This document shows positions 1-7,875 of a DNA stretch of 64,000 nt, piece by piece. The position numbers and the translations under genes were made by a program. How positions within the stretch are numbered: the first letter of the stretch is position 1; each line of letters opens with the position of its first letter. Location: the NCBI RefSeq assembly GCF_015352985.1, contig NZ_JACYXF010000005.1, positions 186,001-250,000 on the forward strand. The letters run 5' to 3'. A model generated the notes under the pieces. The model saw only the letters and a program-made list of their open reading frames with translations. It made no database searches and was not told the origin of the DNA. The stretch is from Noviherbaspirillum malthae. GTDB lineage: Bacteria; Pseudomonadota; Gammaproteobacteria; Burkholderiales; Burkholderiaceae_D.

Positions 1-350
1 AAATGCCGAAGATCTTCTGCGTCAACTGGTTCCGCACCGACGAGAACGGCAAGTTCGTCTGGCCCGGATTCGGCGACAACATGCGCGTTCTGAAGTGGAT
101 GCTCGACCGCATCGAAGGCAATGCCGGCGGCAGCGAGCACATCTTCGGCGTGACGCCGCGCTACGAAGACCTGCAGTGGGAAGGCATCGACTTCACCCGC
201 GAACAGTTCGACCGCATCACTTCGATCGACAAGGCGGCGTGGGAATCTGAACTCAAGCTGCACGAGGAATTGTTCGACAAGCTGAAGTACCACCTGCCGA
301 GCGAACTGCAGTCGACCAAGACGCAGCTGGAGAAGCGTCTGGCGGCATAA
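1..350 (+). CDS. pckG: Phosphoenolpyruvate carboxykinase (GTP), C-terminal part
   Basis: This is the last 115 or so codons of a gene that begins before the window. The product of the full gene converts oxaloacetate and GTP to phosphoenolpyruvate in gluconeogenesis. The segment [19 protein letters not shown] is the guanine-binding region of GTP-type PEP carboxykinases, with its aromatic residues and the Asn; the ATP-type enzyme lacks it. The Met at base 3 is internal and is not a start. The gene ends in TAA at 348-350, and a good intrinsic terminator follows at 409-435. Identity is secure; only the C-terminal end can be judged. Confidence 0.93.
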   Translation, partial: MPKIFCVNWFRTDENGKFVWPGFGDNMRVLKWMLDRIEGNAGGSEHIFGVTPRYEDLQWEGIDFTREQFDRITSIDKAAWESELKLHEELFDKLKYHLPSELQSTKTQLEKRLAA

Positions 351-408
351 GCTTCCAAAACGCAGGCTTCGCTTTCCGCATGACAAGAAAGCAGGGAAGC
401 ACGAAGGC

Positions 409-435
409 AAAAAGGCACCGCAAGGTGCCTTTTCC
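409..435 (+). terminator. Intrinsic terminator of pckG
   Basis: A GGCACC / GGTGCC stem closes a GCAA tetraloop. It is preceded by an A run that pairs with the T run after it, and more T-rich sequence follows. It sits 59 bp after the pckG stop. Confidence 0.85.
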
Positions 436-602
436 TTTTTGCGGATCGCTTTCCGGATGCGGCAGTCACGTTTTTTGCATAAGGCTTGGAAAGACAAGGA
501 GTAGACGGTGCATGAAACCGGATGATCGGCGCAGCGCTTGCAGCATCCGGCATGCTGGTTAAAAATGCAATCTTTCCAATTTGAACAGAAAAAGGAATTC
601 CC

Positions 603-1556
603 ATGGCCGGAGCCAGCCTGCTTGCATTGATCGATGACATCGCCACGGTACTCGATGACGTATCCCTGATGACCAAGGTAGCGGCGAAGAAAACCGCCGG
701 CGTGCTGGGAGACGATCTGGCGCTGAATGCGCAGCAGGTTGCAGGCGTGCGAGCCGAGCGGGAATTGCCGGTGGTATGGGCGGTGGCCAAGGGTTCGCTG
801 AAGAACAAGGCCATCCTGGTGCCGGCGGCGCTGGCCATCAGTGCCTTCGCGCCATGGGCGATTACTCCGCTGCTGATGGTCGGCGGCGCGTTTCTTTGTT
901 ACGAAGGTTTTGAAAAACTTGCCCATCCCTGGCTGCACGGGGCGGACGAAGCGGGTGAGCATGAAAAGGAAGCCGCCGCACTCGCCGATCCGAATGTCGA
1001 TATCGTCGCCTTCGAAAAGGAAAAGGTATCGGGAGCGGTACGCACCGACTTCGTCCTGTCGGCGGAGATCATTGCCATCACGCTAGGCACCGTGGCCGAG
1101 GCTTCCTTCACGCAGCAGGTCGCCGTGCTGGTCGGCATCGCACTCATCATGACGGTGGGCGTCTACGGTTTCGTTGCTGGTATCGTCAAACTCGATGACG
1201 CCGGCTTGTATCTCAGCCGCAAGCCGGGAGACAGCGCCTGGCGCCAAGGTGTGCGCGCGGTCGGACGGACGCTGCTCAATGCCGCGCCCTACATGATGAA
1301 GGCCCTTTCCATCCTGGGTACCGCGGCCATGTTCATGGTGGGCGGCGGCATCCTGACGCATGGCATTTCGGCACTGCATCATTTCATCGAGCACAGCGCC
1401 GAGTCGGCGCACGCATGGCCGGTGGTTGGCAGCGTATTCGGCGCGCTGCTGCCCACGCTGCTCAATGCGCTGACCGGCGTGGTGGCCGGCGCCATCGTCC
1501 TGGCACTGGTGCATGTCGGCAAGCGCCTGTTCGGCAAGCGTCCCAAACACGCCTGA
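603..1556 (+). CDS. DUF808 (YedI-like) inner-membrane protein
   Basis: A 317-residue protein of the DUF808 family, whose members are inner-membrane proteins of unknown function. The start [20 protein letters not shown] and the following [19 protein letters not shown] stretch are typical of the family. Hydrophobic segments at about residues 78-105, 150-197, 236-262 and 270-305 suggest five or six membrane helices. A polar charged stretch ([12 protein letters not shown]) around residues 120-130 separates the first from the rest. The ATG at 603 follows an AAAAAGGAATTCCC sequence that can serve as ribosome-binding site. The gene stands alone, with pckG before it and a separate operon after it. 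Confidence 0.85.
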   Translation: MAGASLLALIDDIATVLDDVSLMTKVAAKKTAGVLGDDLALNAQQVAGVRAERELPVVWAVAKGSLKNKAILVPAALAISAFAPWAITPLLMVGGAFLCYEGFEKLAHPWLHGADEAGEHEKEAAALADPNVDIVAFEKEKVSGAVRTDFVLSAEIIAITLGTVAEASFTQQVAVLVGIALIMTVGVYGFVAGIVKLDDAGLYLSRKPGDSAWRQGVRAVGRTLLNAAPYMMKALSILGTAAMFMVGGGILTHGISALHHFIEHSAESAHAWPVVGSVFGALLPTLLNALTGVVAGAIVLALVHVGKRLFGKRPKHA

Positions 1557-1763
1557 CCAATCCATACCGTTTCCGGCCTGCCGCTTACCGCGGCGCGTCC
1601 GTTTCTCATGCGTGAAAGGCATGTGAAACATGCATAAATTGCGCTTGAGACATCCGCTCCGATCGATAGACTGAACACATCTGCAGCGACTGCGATGCAT
1701 GCAAATTCCGCATGCAATACGTTGACAATCCGCTGCCAATCCGTCGAGAAAGCAGGAGCAAAC

Positions 1764-2612
1764 ATGGATGCGCGCGCAAGGCAAACGCAGCAGCACGGTT
1801 ACGTGACGGGAAAGCTCGGCTATCTCATGCCGTCGCCGCACAGACCTTACCAGTACATGACGCCGCCGCCGGCCGGCGCCGCATGGCACAACACCGACTA
1901 TGAACAGCGCGCCTGCCGCATCGTCAATGCTCGCCAGGTTGCAGCATCGCTGTCGCTGCAGGACAACGGCTTCGAACTGCTCGAGCGCCCGAGCAAGCTG
2001 GCCGATTTCCATGATGCAGCCCAGGTACAGGAGATCTATTACCGCGAACTGGAGCAGCTTGCTCTCGAACTGACCGGCGGCCTGCGCGCGCTGGTGTTCG
2101 ATCACCAGCTGCGGCAGCGGGAAGCCGGCCGCCCGGCGCTGGGTTTCGGCCGCGAAACCGCCTCGGCCACGCCTGCGGCGCTGGGCCGCGTGCATAACGA
2201 CTACACCGAATTGTCGGGCCCGCGCCGCCTGCGGCAGCTGATGCCGGACATGGCGCAGGATCATCCTTTCCTGATCCTCAACTTCTGGCGGCCGGTGGCA
2301 CATGCCGCGCTCGACACGCCGCTGGCGCTGTGCGATGCGCGCAGCTTCGCGACGCAGGACTGGGCCAGCGCGGACCTGATCTACCCTGACCGCAAGGGGG
2401 AGATCTATCTCGGCCGCTACGCGCCGGAACACCGCTGGTACTACTACCCGGCGATGACGCCGCAGGAACTGCTGGTCTTCGTGTCCTTCGATTCGCGGCT
2501 CGACAGCACGGCGCGCATGACGCCGCACTGCGCCTTCGACGACCCGACGGCGCCGGAAGACGCGCCGCCCCGCCGCAGCATCGAAGCCCGTTGCCTTGTC
2601 ATCCTGGACTGA
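1764..2612 (+). CDS. CmcJ/NvfI-family oxidoreductase
   Basis: A 282-residue protein resembling the CmcJ/NvfI (AsaB-like) family, non-heme iron enzymes found in cephamycin and fungal meroterpenoid pathways and also common, with unknown substrates, in proteobacteria. Family hallmarks visible here are FLILNFWRPV, LIYPDRKGEIYL, HRWYYYPAMTPQE and the C-terminal TPHCAFDDPTAPEDAPPR, together with a His in RVHNDYT that could bind metal. I chose the ATG at 1764 because AGGAG lies 6 bp before it; a longer in-frame reading to 1695 has no ribosome-binding site. The next gene starts 2 bp after the stop, so the two probably form an operon. Substrate unknown. Confidence 0.75.
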   Translation: MDARARQTQQHGYVTGKLGYLMPSPHRPYQYMTPPPAGAAWHNTDYEQRACRIVNARQVAASLSLQDNGFELLERPSKLADFHDAAQVQEIYYRELEQLALELTGGLRALVFDHQLRQREAGRPALGFGRETASATPAALGRVHNDYTELSGPRRLRQLMPDMAQDHPFLILNFWRPVAHAALDTPLALCDARSFATQDWASADLIYPDRKGEIYLGRYAPEHRWYYYPAMTPQELLVFVSFDSRLDSTARMTPHCAFDDPTAPEDAPPRRSIEARCLVILD

Positions 2613-2614
2613 CC

Positions 2615-3253
2615 ATGAACGCAATCAGCACCGATGTCGCCCCGCAGCAGCCCACGCTGGAATTCTGGTTCGAATTCGGCAGCAACTACAGTTACCTGAG
2701 CGTCATGCGCATCGAGGCGCTGGCGCGCAATGCCGGCATAGTCGTCGCATGGCGGCCTTTCCTGCTGGGGCCGATCTTTCGCGAGCTTGGCTGGAGCAGT
2801 TCGCCCTTCGTGCTGCAGGAAGAGAAGGGCCGCTATGTCTGGCGCGACATGGCTCGGCAGGCAGCAAAATACGGTCTGCCGTTCAACAAGCCGAGCCGCT
2901 TTCCGCGGTCGGCGGTGCTGCCGCTGCGGGTTGCGCTGCTCGGCGCCGATCAGGCCTGGCTGCCGGCCTTCTGCCGCGCCGTGATGCAGCAGAACTGGGT
3001 GGATGACATCGAGATCGACAGCGCCGGCAGCGTCAGGCTCGCCCTGCAGCCGCTCGTCGGCGATGCGGAGGTCATCCTGCGTGAAGCGCAGAGCGAGGGC
3101 AACAAGCTTGCCCTGCGCCGGCAGACGGAAGAAGCGCGGCGGCGCGGCATCTTCGGCGCGCCGACCTTCTTTGTCGGCGAAGAGATGTTCTGGGGCGACG
3201 ACCGGCTCGAAGACGCGATCGCCTGCGCCCGGAAACGCCTTGCCGCTTACTGA
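2615..3253 (+). CDS. 2-hydroxychromene-2-carboxylate isomerase family (DsbA fold)
   Basis: A 212-residue thioredoxin/DsbA-fold protein of the kappa-class GST / HCCA isomerase family. The N-terminal LEFWFEFGSNYSYLS holds the Ser region that binds the glutathione thiol in this family. IFGAPTFFVGEEMFWGDDRL near the C-terminus is the cis-Pro and closing motif. Known members isomerise hydroxychromene carboxylate in naphthalene breakdown, but no aromatic-degradation genes lie nearby, so that substrate is doubtful. It sits 2 bp downstream of the CmcJ-like gene and its stop overlaps the convergent PNPOx gene by 7 bp. Family call is firm, reaction is not. Confidence 0.85.
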   Translation: MNAISTDVAPQQPTLEFWFEFGSNYSYLSVMRIEALARNAGIVVAWRPFLLGPIFRELGWSSSPFVLQEEKGRYVWRDMARQAAKYGLPFNKPSRFPRSAVLPLRVALLGADQAWLPAFCRAVMQQNWVDDIEIDSAGSVRLALQPLVGDAEVILREAQSEGNKLALRRQTEEARRRGIFGAPTFFVGEEMFWGDDRLEDAIACARKRLAAY

Positions 3254-4221
3254 TCCCAGACGCCGGTATTCTCGAGAGACGGCGACTGTTCCTGCAGCGC
3301 CCAGCGCAGCGGAAACGCGCCCTTGCGCAGCAGCCAGCGACTGGCCTCGAAGCGCAGCAGGCGCTTCGCACCGGCGAACTGCCGCAGTCTTTCTCCTTCC
3401 CATTCCACCGTCCCGCGGCCGGTCATCTGCAGGATGTCGCCCTGCACGAAATCGATGAACAGCAAACCGGCGCGGCCGTCGGCTTCCAGGTTGCCGATGG
3501 TGTTGAAGAAGTTGTTGCCCGTGAAATCCGGCCAGCACAGGGTGCCGTCGGCTTCCGCCGAGACGAAGCCCGGCCGGCCGCCGCGATGCGATACGTCCAC
3601 GCCATGCGCCGCGCCGTTGGACGCCTCGGCGGCAGTGGCGATGAAGAAGGTGTCGCTGTGCCGGATCAGCGCGAGTGCTGCCTCGGGCAGCGCGCCTTCT
3701 CCCGCTATCGTTTCAATTGTTTGCCCGCCGGCCGCGGCGACCGTTGTCAGCTCGCGCGTCTGGATGTACTTCGGGCAATTGCCGAAACTCTGCTGCACCG
3801 CCAGCGTAAAACCGTGCTCGTCCAGTTCGCCGACCGTGCCGTTGGCGCGGTTGCGGCGGCGCGTCTCGAACTGCAGGCCGAGCGCGCCCAGGCGCTGTCC
3901 CGGCATTACCGACGCCGCCAGCGGATCCTGCGCCGCCGGCAGCGCATCGATGCGCAGCGTTCTGTTGTCGGGCGAGCTGATGAAGCCGGGTTCGCCCCAG
4001 AGAATGGAAGCCCAGACTTCATCATGCCGGTCGATGCCGCCCAGCAGCAGCGTCGGCAGCAGCGGGAAGAATTCGCGATGCTGCTCGGGCATGTAGTCGC
4101 GCATGACGACGGCGCCGACCCTGGCCATCTGTTCGCGCACGCCGGCGCGCTCCTGCGCTGCCATCTCGCCGCGATGGAAGGGGGCAGGATTGCGCGATTC
4201 AGCGGGAAATCTGGTTTCCAT
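3247..4221 (-). CDS. Pyridoxamine 5'-phosphate oxidase family protein
   Basis: A 324-residue split-barrel flavin-binding protein of the large PNPOx-like group, longer than the vitamin B6 enzyme PdxH and not that enzyme. Motifs seen are FGNCPKYIQTR, HGVDVSHRGGRPGFV and DFTGNNFFNTIGNL, which recur in this family. The start at 4221 has AGGAGG 5-10 bp ahead. It lies 8 bp after the GST gene on the same strand, so the two are cotranscribed, probably under the divergent LysR regulator at 4997. Role unknown; an electrophile or quinone reductase function would fit the GST partner, but that is inference. Confidence 0.8.
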   Translation of the reverse strand: METRFPAESRNPAPFHRGEMAAQERAGVREQMARVGAVVMRDYMPEQHREFFPLLPTLLLGGIDRHDEVWASILWGEPGFISSPDNRTLRIDALPAAQDPLAASVMPGQRLGALGLQFETRRRNRANGTVGELDEHGFTLAVQQSFGNCPKYIQTRELTTVAAAGGQTIETIAGEGALPEAALALIRHSDTFFIATAAEASNGAAHGVDVSHRGGRPGFVSAEADGTLCWPDFTGNNFFNTIGNLEADGRAGLLFIDFVQGDILQMTGRGTVEWEGERLRQFAGAKRLLRFEASRWLLRKGAFPLRWALQEQSPSLENTGVWDQ

Positions 4222-4229
4222 GATGCCTC

Positions 4230-4877
4230 CTAGGCGGCGTTGGCGGATGCGGCGGGCTTGACGAGTTCGATCATCGGCAGGAAGCGCGGCAGCGCTTCGA
4301 TGCGCTGTAGCCATGCGCGCAGCGCCGGATAGGCGTCCAGCGAGACGTCGCCTTCCGGGGCGCGGGCGATGTAGCTGTAGGCGGCGATGTCGGCGATCGT
4401 GGGATGGCCGGATGCCAGATAGGCGCGCTCCTGCAGGTGCAATTCCATCAGATTGAACAGGCGGTGGGCGAGGCTTGCCGCCGCTTCCATGTTGACCGGC
4501 CGGCCGAACTGCTTGCCGATGCGCGCAAGTCCCGGGCCGAAAGCGATCTCGCCGGCGGCCACCGAAAGCCAGCGCTGCACATTGGAGGCGCCCACCGGGT
4601 CGCGCGGCAGCCAGGTGTCGCCGCCGTACTTGAGCGCCAGATAGACCAGGATGGCATTGGAGTCGCTGACGATGGTGCCCGCGTCATCGATCACCGGCAC
4701 CTGGCCGAAGGGATTGAGCCGGAGGAATTCCTCGCTTTTCTGCTGGCCGGCGCGCAGGTCGATGTCGACGGCTTCATATGGAAGACCGAGCAGCGACAGG
4801 AACAGCTCGGCGCGATGTGCGTGTCCGGAAACGATGCTGCGGTAGAGCTTGATGGGCTTGATGGATGCGGCGGACAT
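4230..4877 (-). CDS. Glutathione S-transferase
   Basis: A 215-residue cytosolic GST. The N-terminal thioredoxin fold is visible from LYRSIVSGHAHRAELFLSLL to GQVPVIDDAGTIVSDSNAIL, which contains the cis-Pro and the Asp-Ser glutathione contact. The helical C-terminal domain follows, with HPTIADIAAYSYIARAPEG as the conserved N-capping Asp region. Start 4877 has an AGGAGG-type site; an in-frame extension to 4991 would run into the regulator's promoter. First gene of a GST-PNPOx operon divergent from a LysR regulator. Confidence 0.9.
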   Translation of the reverse strand: MSAASIKPIKLYRSIVSGHAHRAELFLSLLGLPYEAVDIDLRAGQQKSEEFLRLNPFGQVPVIDDAGTIVSDSNAILVYLALKYGGDTWLPRDPVGASNVQRWLSVAAGEIAFGPGLARIGKQFGRPVNMEAAASLAHRLFNLMELHLQERAYLASGHPTIADIAAYSYIARAPEGDVSLDAYPALRAWLQRIEALPRFLPMIELVKPAASANAA

Positions 4878-4947
4878 GAAGGCCTCCTTGGTGAGTTGGG
4901 AAGCCCATTCTGCCGCTTCCGGATTGCTGAATAAATGGCGGGAAACA

Positions 4948-4960
4948 AAGCAAATTGCTT
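4948..4960. promoter_or_regulatory. Candidate LysR operator between gst and its regulator
   Basis: AAGCAA-A-TTGCTT is a perfect dyad in the 119-bp divergent gap, at the place expected for a LysR-type binding site. Inferred from position and symmetry only. Confidence 0.4.
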
Positions 4961-4996
4961 CATAATCCGGAGTAATCGACCATCGAACCATGCAGC

Positions 4997-5899
4997 ATGG
5001 ACAAACTTCGCGGCATCCAGACCTTCATCGCCATTGCCGAGCGCGGCAGCCTGACCGCGGCGGCGGAAGCGCTCGACACCTCGCTGCCGACGGTGGTGCG
5101 CAAGCTGGCGGAGCTGGAATCGAACCTCGGCGTGCGCCTGTTCAACCGCACCACCCGCCGCATCCACCTGACCGATGAAGGCCATCGCTACCTCGCTATC
5201 TGCAAGACCGCGCTCGGCCAGCTGGAGGAAGCCGAGGAAGCACTGTTCGATGCGAAGGCCGAACCGCGCGGCAAGCTGGTGCTGACGGCGCCGGTGCTGT
5301 TCGGGCGGCTGCATGTGGCGCCGCTGGTGGCGGAATTCATGCGCATGCATCCGGCGCTGTCGGTGGAGATGCTGCTGCTCGACCGCAGCATCGATCTGGT
5401 CGAGGAGGGCGTCGACCTGGCGGTGCGCATCGGGCATCTGGCCGACTCCGCGCTGCATGCGGTGCCCGCCGGAGAGCTGCAGCGGGTCTTCTGCGCCAGC
5501 CCGGCCTATCTGGAGCAGCACGGCATGCCGCAGCATCCGCAAGAGCTCGCCGGCCATGCCGGCATCCGCTTCACCGGACGCAGCGTGCTGTCGGAATGGC
5601 AGTACCGCGAAAACGGCCGCAACCTGACAATACGCTTCACCCCGCGCCTGATGACCAATTCCGTAGATGCGGCGATCAATGCCTGCCGCGACGGCCTGGG
5701 CATCGGCGCCTTCCTGTCCTACATGGTCCAGGTGCCGGTCCGCGCGGGCGAACTCAAGCCCATCCTGCGCGAGTACGAATCGGAGCCGCTGCCCATCCAT
5801 TTCCTTTACCCGCATTCCAAGCTGCTGTCGGCCCGGGTGCGCGCCTTCATCGATTTCGCCGTGCCGCGGCTGCGGGAGCAGGATTTCATCCGCTTCTGA
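4997..5899 (+). CDS. LysR-family transcriptional regulator
   Basis: A 300-residue regulator with the winged HTH at residues 2-60 (MDKLRGIQTFIAIAERGSLT, then ALDTSLPTVVRKLAELESNL) and a periplasmic-binding-fold effector domain after it. RLFNRTTRRIHLTDEGHRYL is the usual wing and linker. It belongs to the CrgA/DsdC-like branch common in Burkholderiales. It is divergent from the GST-PNPOx operon, which it probably controls through the 119-bp gap. The effector is unknown. Confidence 0.9.
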   Translation: MDKLRGIQTFIAIAERGSLTAAAEALDTSLPTVVRKLAELESNLGVRLFNRTTRRIHLTDEGHRYLAICKTALGQLEEAEEALFDAKAEPRGKLVLTAPVLFGRLHVAPLVAEFMRMHPALSVEMLLLDRSIDLVEEGVDLAVRIGHLADSALHAVPAGELQRVFCASPAYLEQHGMPQHPQELAGHAGIRFTGRSVLSEWQYRENGRNLTIRFTPRLMTNSVDAAINACRDGLGIGAFLSYMVQVPVRAGELKPILREYESEPLPIHFLYPHSKLLSARVRAFIDFAVPRLREQDFIRF

Positions 5900-6063
5900 A
5901 TGCCGTTGGAAACCGGTTAGCGCACTGCTTTAGGGCATAAATTCAGCGTATCTCACATTTTTTCGCTCTATCTACGCTCTTCTTCTGAAATACTCCCTTT
6001 CCTTTATGCAAGACTTTGCATGGAGTGTTATGCTGATTTTTCATTTTTTTCCGGACGCCATCC

Positions 6064-7632
6064 ATGCGAATCAATGACCTTAGAATCAGCACCCGCCTTG
6101 GTCTCCTGGCCGCTTGCCTGCTTGCCGCCTTGGCAGGCATCGGCCTGCAGGCTTGGCTGACGCTGGACGCCAGCCATCGCGCCGAAGCTGCCGCCCTGCG
6201 CAGCGCCGCGCAAATGCAGGATGCGGTCAACCAGGCAAGGACGGCGCAGGTGCAATTCAAGATCCAGGTGCAGGAGTGGAAAAACATTCTGCTGCGCGGC
6301 GGCGATGCGGCGCTGTTCGCCAAATACCGTGACGACTTCATCAAGACCGGCAAGCAGACCCAGGATCAGCTGCAGCAGCTCATGAAGACCATGCAGGATC
6401 TCGGCCTGGATATCTCGCAGGTGAGCGACGCGGCGAATGCGCATCGCACCTTGGGCGAACGCTACCTCGAAGCGCTAGGCAGCTATGACAGCGCCAATCC
6501 GGAAAGCGCTCATCAGGTCGACGCCAAGGTCAAGGGAATGGACCGCGCTCCCAACAAGAAGATCGATGACATCGTTGCCTTCGTGGTGGAGCAGTCCGGA
6601 CGCAGGACGGAAGCGGCCGGCAAGGCATCCGAAGCGCGCATGGAGCAAGCCGAATTGCTGCTGCTGGCGAGCACGCTGGCGGTTGTTGTTCTCGGCGGCC
6701 TTGTTACTGCCTGGCTGGGCCGCAGCATCACGCAGCCCCTGAACCGGGCCGTGCAGTTCGCCCAGACGGTTGCCGCCGGCGACCTGCGCTCCCGCATCGA
6801 TGCCGCCGGCAAGGATGAAACCGCGCAGCTGCTGCGCGCACTGCAGGAAATGAATGCCAGCCTGGCGCGCATCGTCGCCGATGTGCGCAGCGGCACCGAC
6901 ACGATCGCCACCGCATCGTCGCAGATCGCCGCCGGCAACCATGACCTGTCGGCGCGAACCGAGCACCAGGCCAGCTCGCTGGAGGAGACCGCCTCGTCCA
7001 TGGAAGAGCTGACCGGCACCGTGCGGCAGAATAGCGACAATGCCCTCCGGGCAAGCCGGCTCGCCGGCTCCGCGTCGGACGTGGCGACGCAGGCGCGCGC
7101 GGTGGTCTCGCAGGTAGTCGATACCATGGCGTCGATCAATGATTCCGCGCGACGCATCGCCGACATCATTTCGGTCATCGACGGCATCGCTTTCCAGACC
7201 AATATCCTGGCGCTCAACGCCGCAGTGGAAGCGGCGCGGGCGGGCGAACAGGGCAGGGGTTTTGCCGTGGTGGCAACGGAAGTGCGCACGCTGGCGCAGC
7301 GTTCCGCGGCGGCGGCCAAGGAAATCAAGGCACTGATCGGCGACTCCATGCAACGCGTTGAAACAGGCAGCGTTCTGGTCGACAAGGCGGGCGAAACGAT
7401 GAAGGAAGTCGTAGCCAGCGTACATCAGGTGAACGAGATCATCGGCGAAATCAGCACGGCCAGCCGGGAACAGACAGCCGGCATCGAGCAGGTGCATGCC
7501 GCCGTAGCGGACATGGACGGCACGACCCAGCAGAATGCGGCACTGGTGGAAGAAGCCGCAGCGGCAGCATCGGCTCTGCAGCAGCAGGCGAACAATTTGT
7601 CGGTGGCTGTCGCGGTGTTCAAGCTCGTTTGA
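6064..7632 (+). CDS. Methyl-accepting chemotaxis protein
   Basis: A 522-residue chemoreceptor. One membrane helix lies at residues 9-31, followed by a periplasmic four-helix-type sensor of about 165 residues and a second helix near 198-218 (LLLLASTLAVVVLGGLVTAW). A HAMP domain begins at GRSITQPLNRAVQFA. The cytoplasmic coiled coil has the conserved hairpin tip IDGIAFQTNILALNAAVEAA near residue 375, which contacts CheA and CheW. It ends in VFKLV and lacks the NWETF-type tether for CheR and CheB. It is a single gene with no che genes nearby. Ligand not predictable. Confidence 0.95.
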   Translation: MRINDLRISTRLGLLAACLLAALAGIGLQAWLTLDASHRAEAAALRSAAQMQDAVNQARTAQVQFKIQVQEWKNILLRGGDAALFAKYRDDFIKTGKQTQDQLQQLMKTMQDLGLDISQVSDAANAHRTLGERYLEALGSYDSANPESAHQVDAKVKGMDRAPNKKIDDIVAFVVEQSGRRTEAAGKASEARMEQAELLLLASTLAVVVLGGLVTAWLGRSITQPLNRAVQFAQTVAAGDLRSRIDAAGKDETAQLLRALQEMNASLARIVADVRSGTDTIATASSQIAAGNHDLSARTEHQASSLEETASSMEELTGTVRQNSDNALRASRLAGSASDVATQARAVVSQVVDTMASINDSARRIADIISVIDGIAFQTNILALNAAVEAARAGEQGRGFAVVATEVRTLAQRSAAAAKEIKALIGDSMQRVETGSVLVDKAGETMKEVVASVHQVNEIIGEISTASREQTAGIEQVHAAVADMDGTTQQNAALVEEAAAAASALQQQANNLSVAVAVFKLV

Positions 7633-7875
7633 AAGCCGGTCCCTGTTCCTGCAGTTGATGGAATAAGCGATTACCAGCATGACAGGTAAGCACCTACTTT
7701 GGCGGAACACGCCATTTCTTACCGTGCGGCATGCTAAAGTAGGGCCGATACGCAGTCCTGGAGCTTTCAAAGTAACGAAACATTACAATTTCAGACTTGC
7801 ACATAACTTGCCCTACGGCAATATTTAAGCAAGAATGAAACGGTATCGCTTTTCATCCCCTCAACTTTCGGGCAT

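Noticed and set aside
1083..2624. 513-codon open frame on the minus strand opposite the DUF808 and CmcJ-like genes
   Set aside because: Arg- and Gln-rich translation without any domain, antisense to two well-supported genes; a high-GC shadow frame.
7735..7755. TAAAG...GCCGATA resembling a sigma-28 flagellar promoter
   Set aside because: The two halves are only 4 bp apart; a real site needs about 15.
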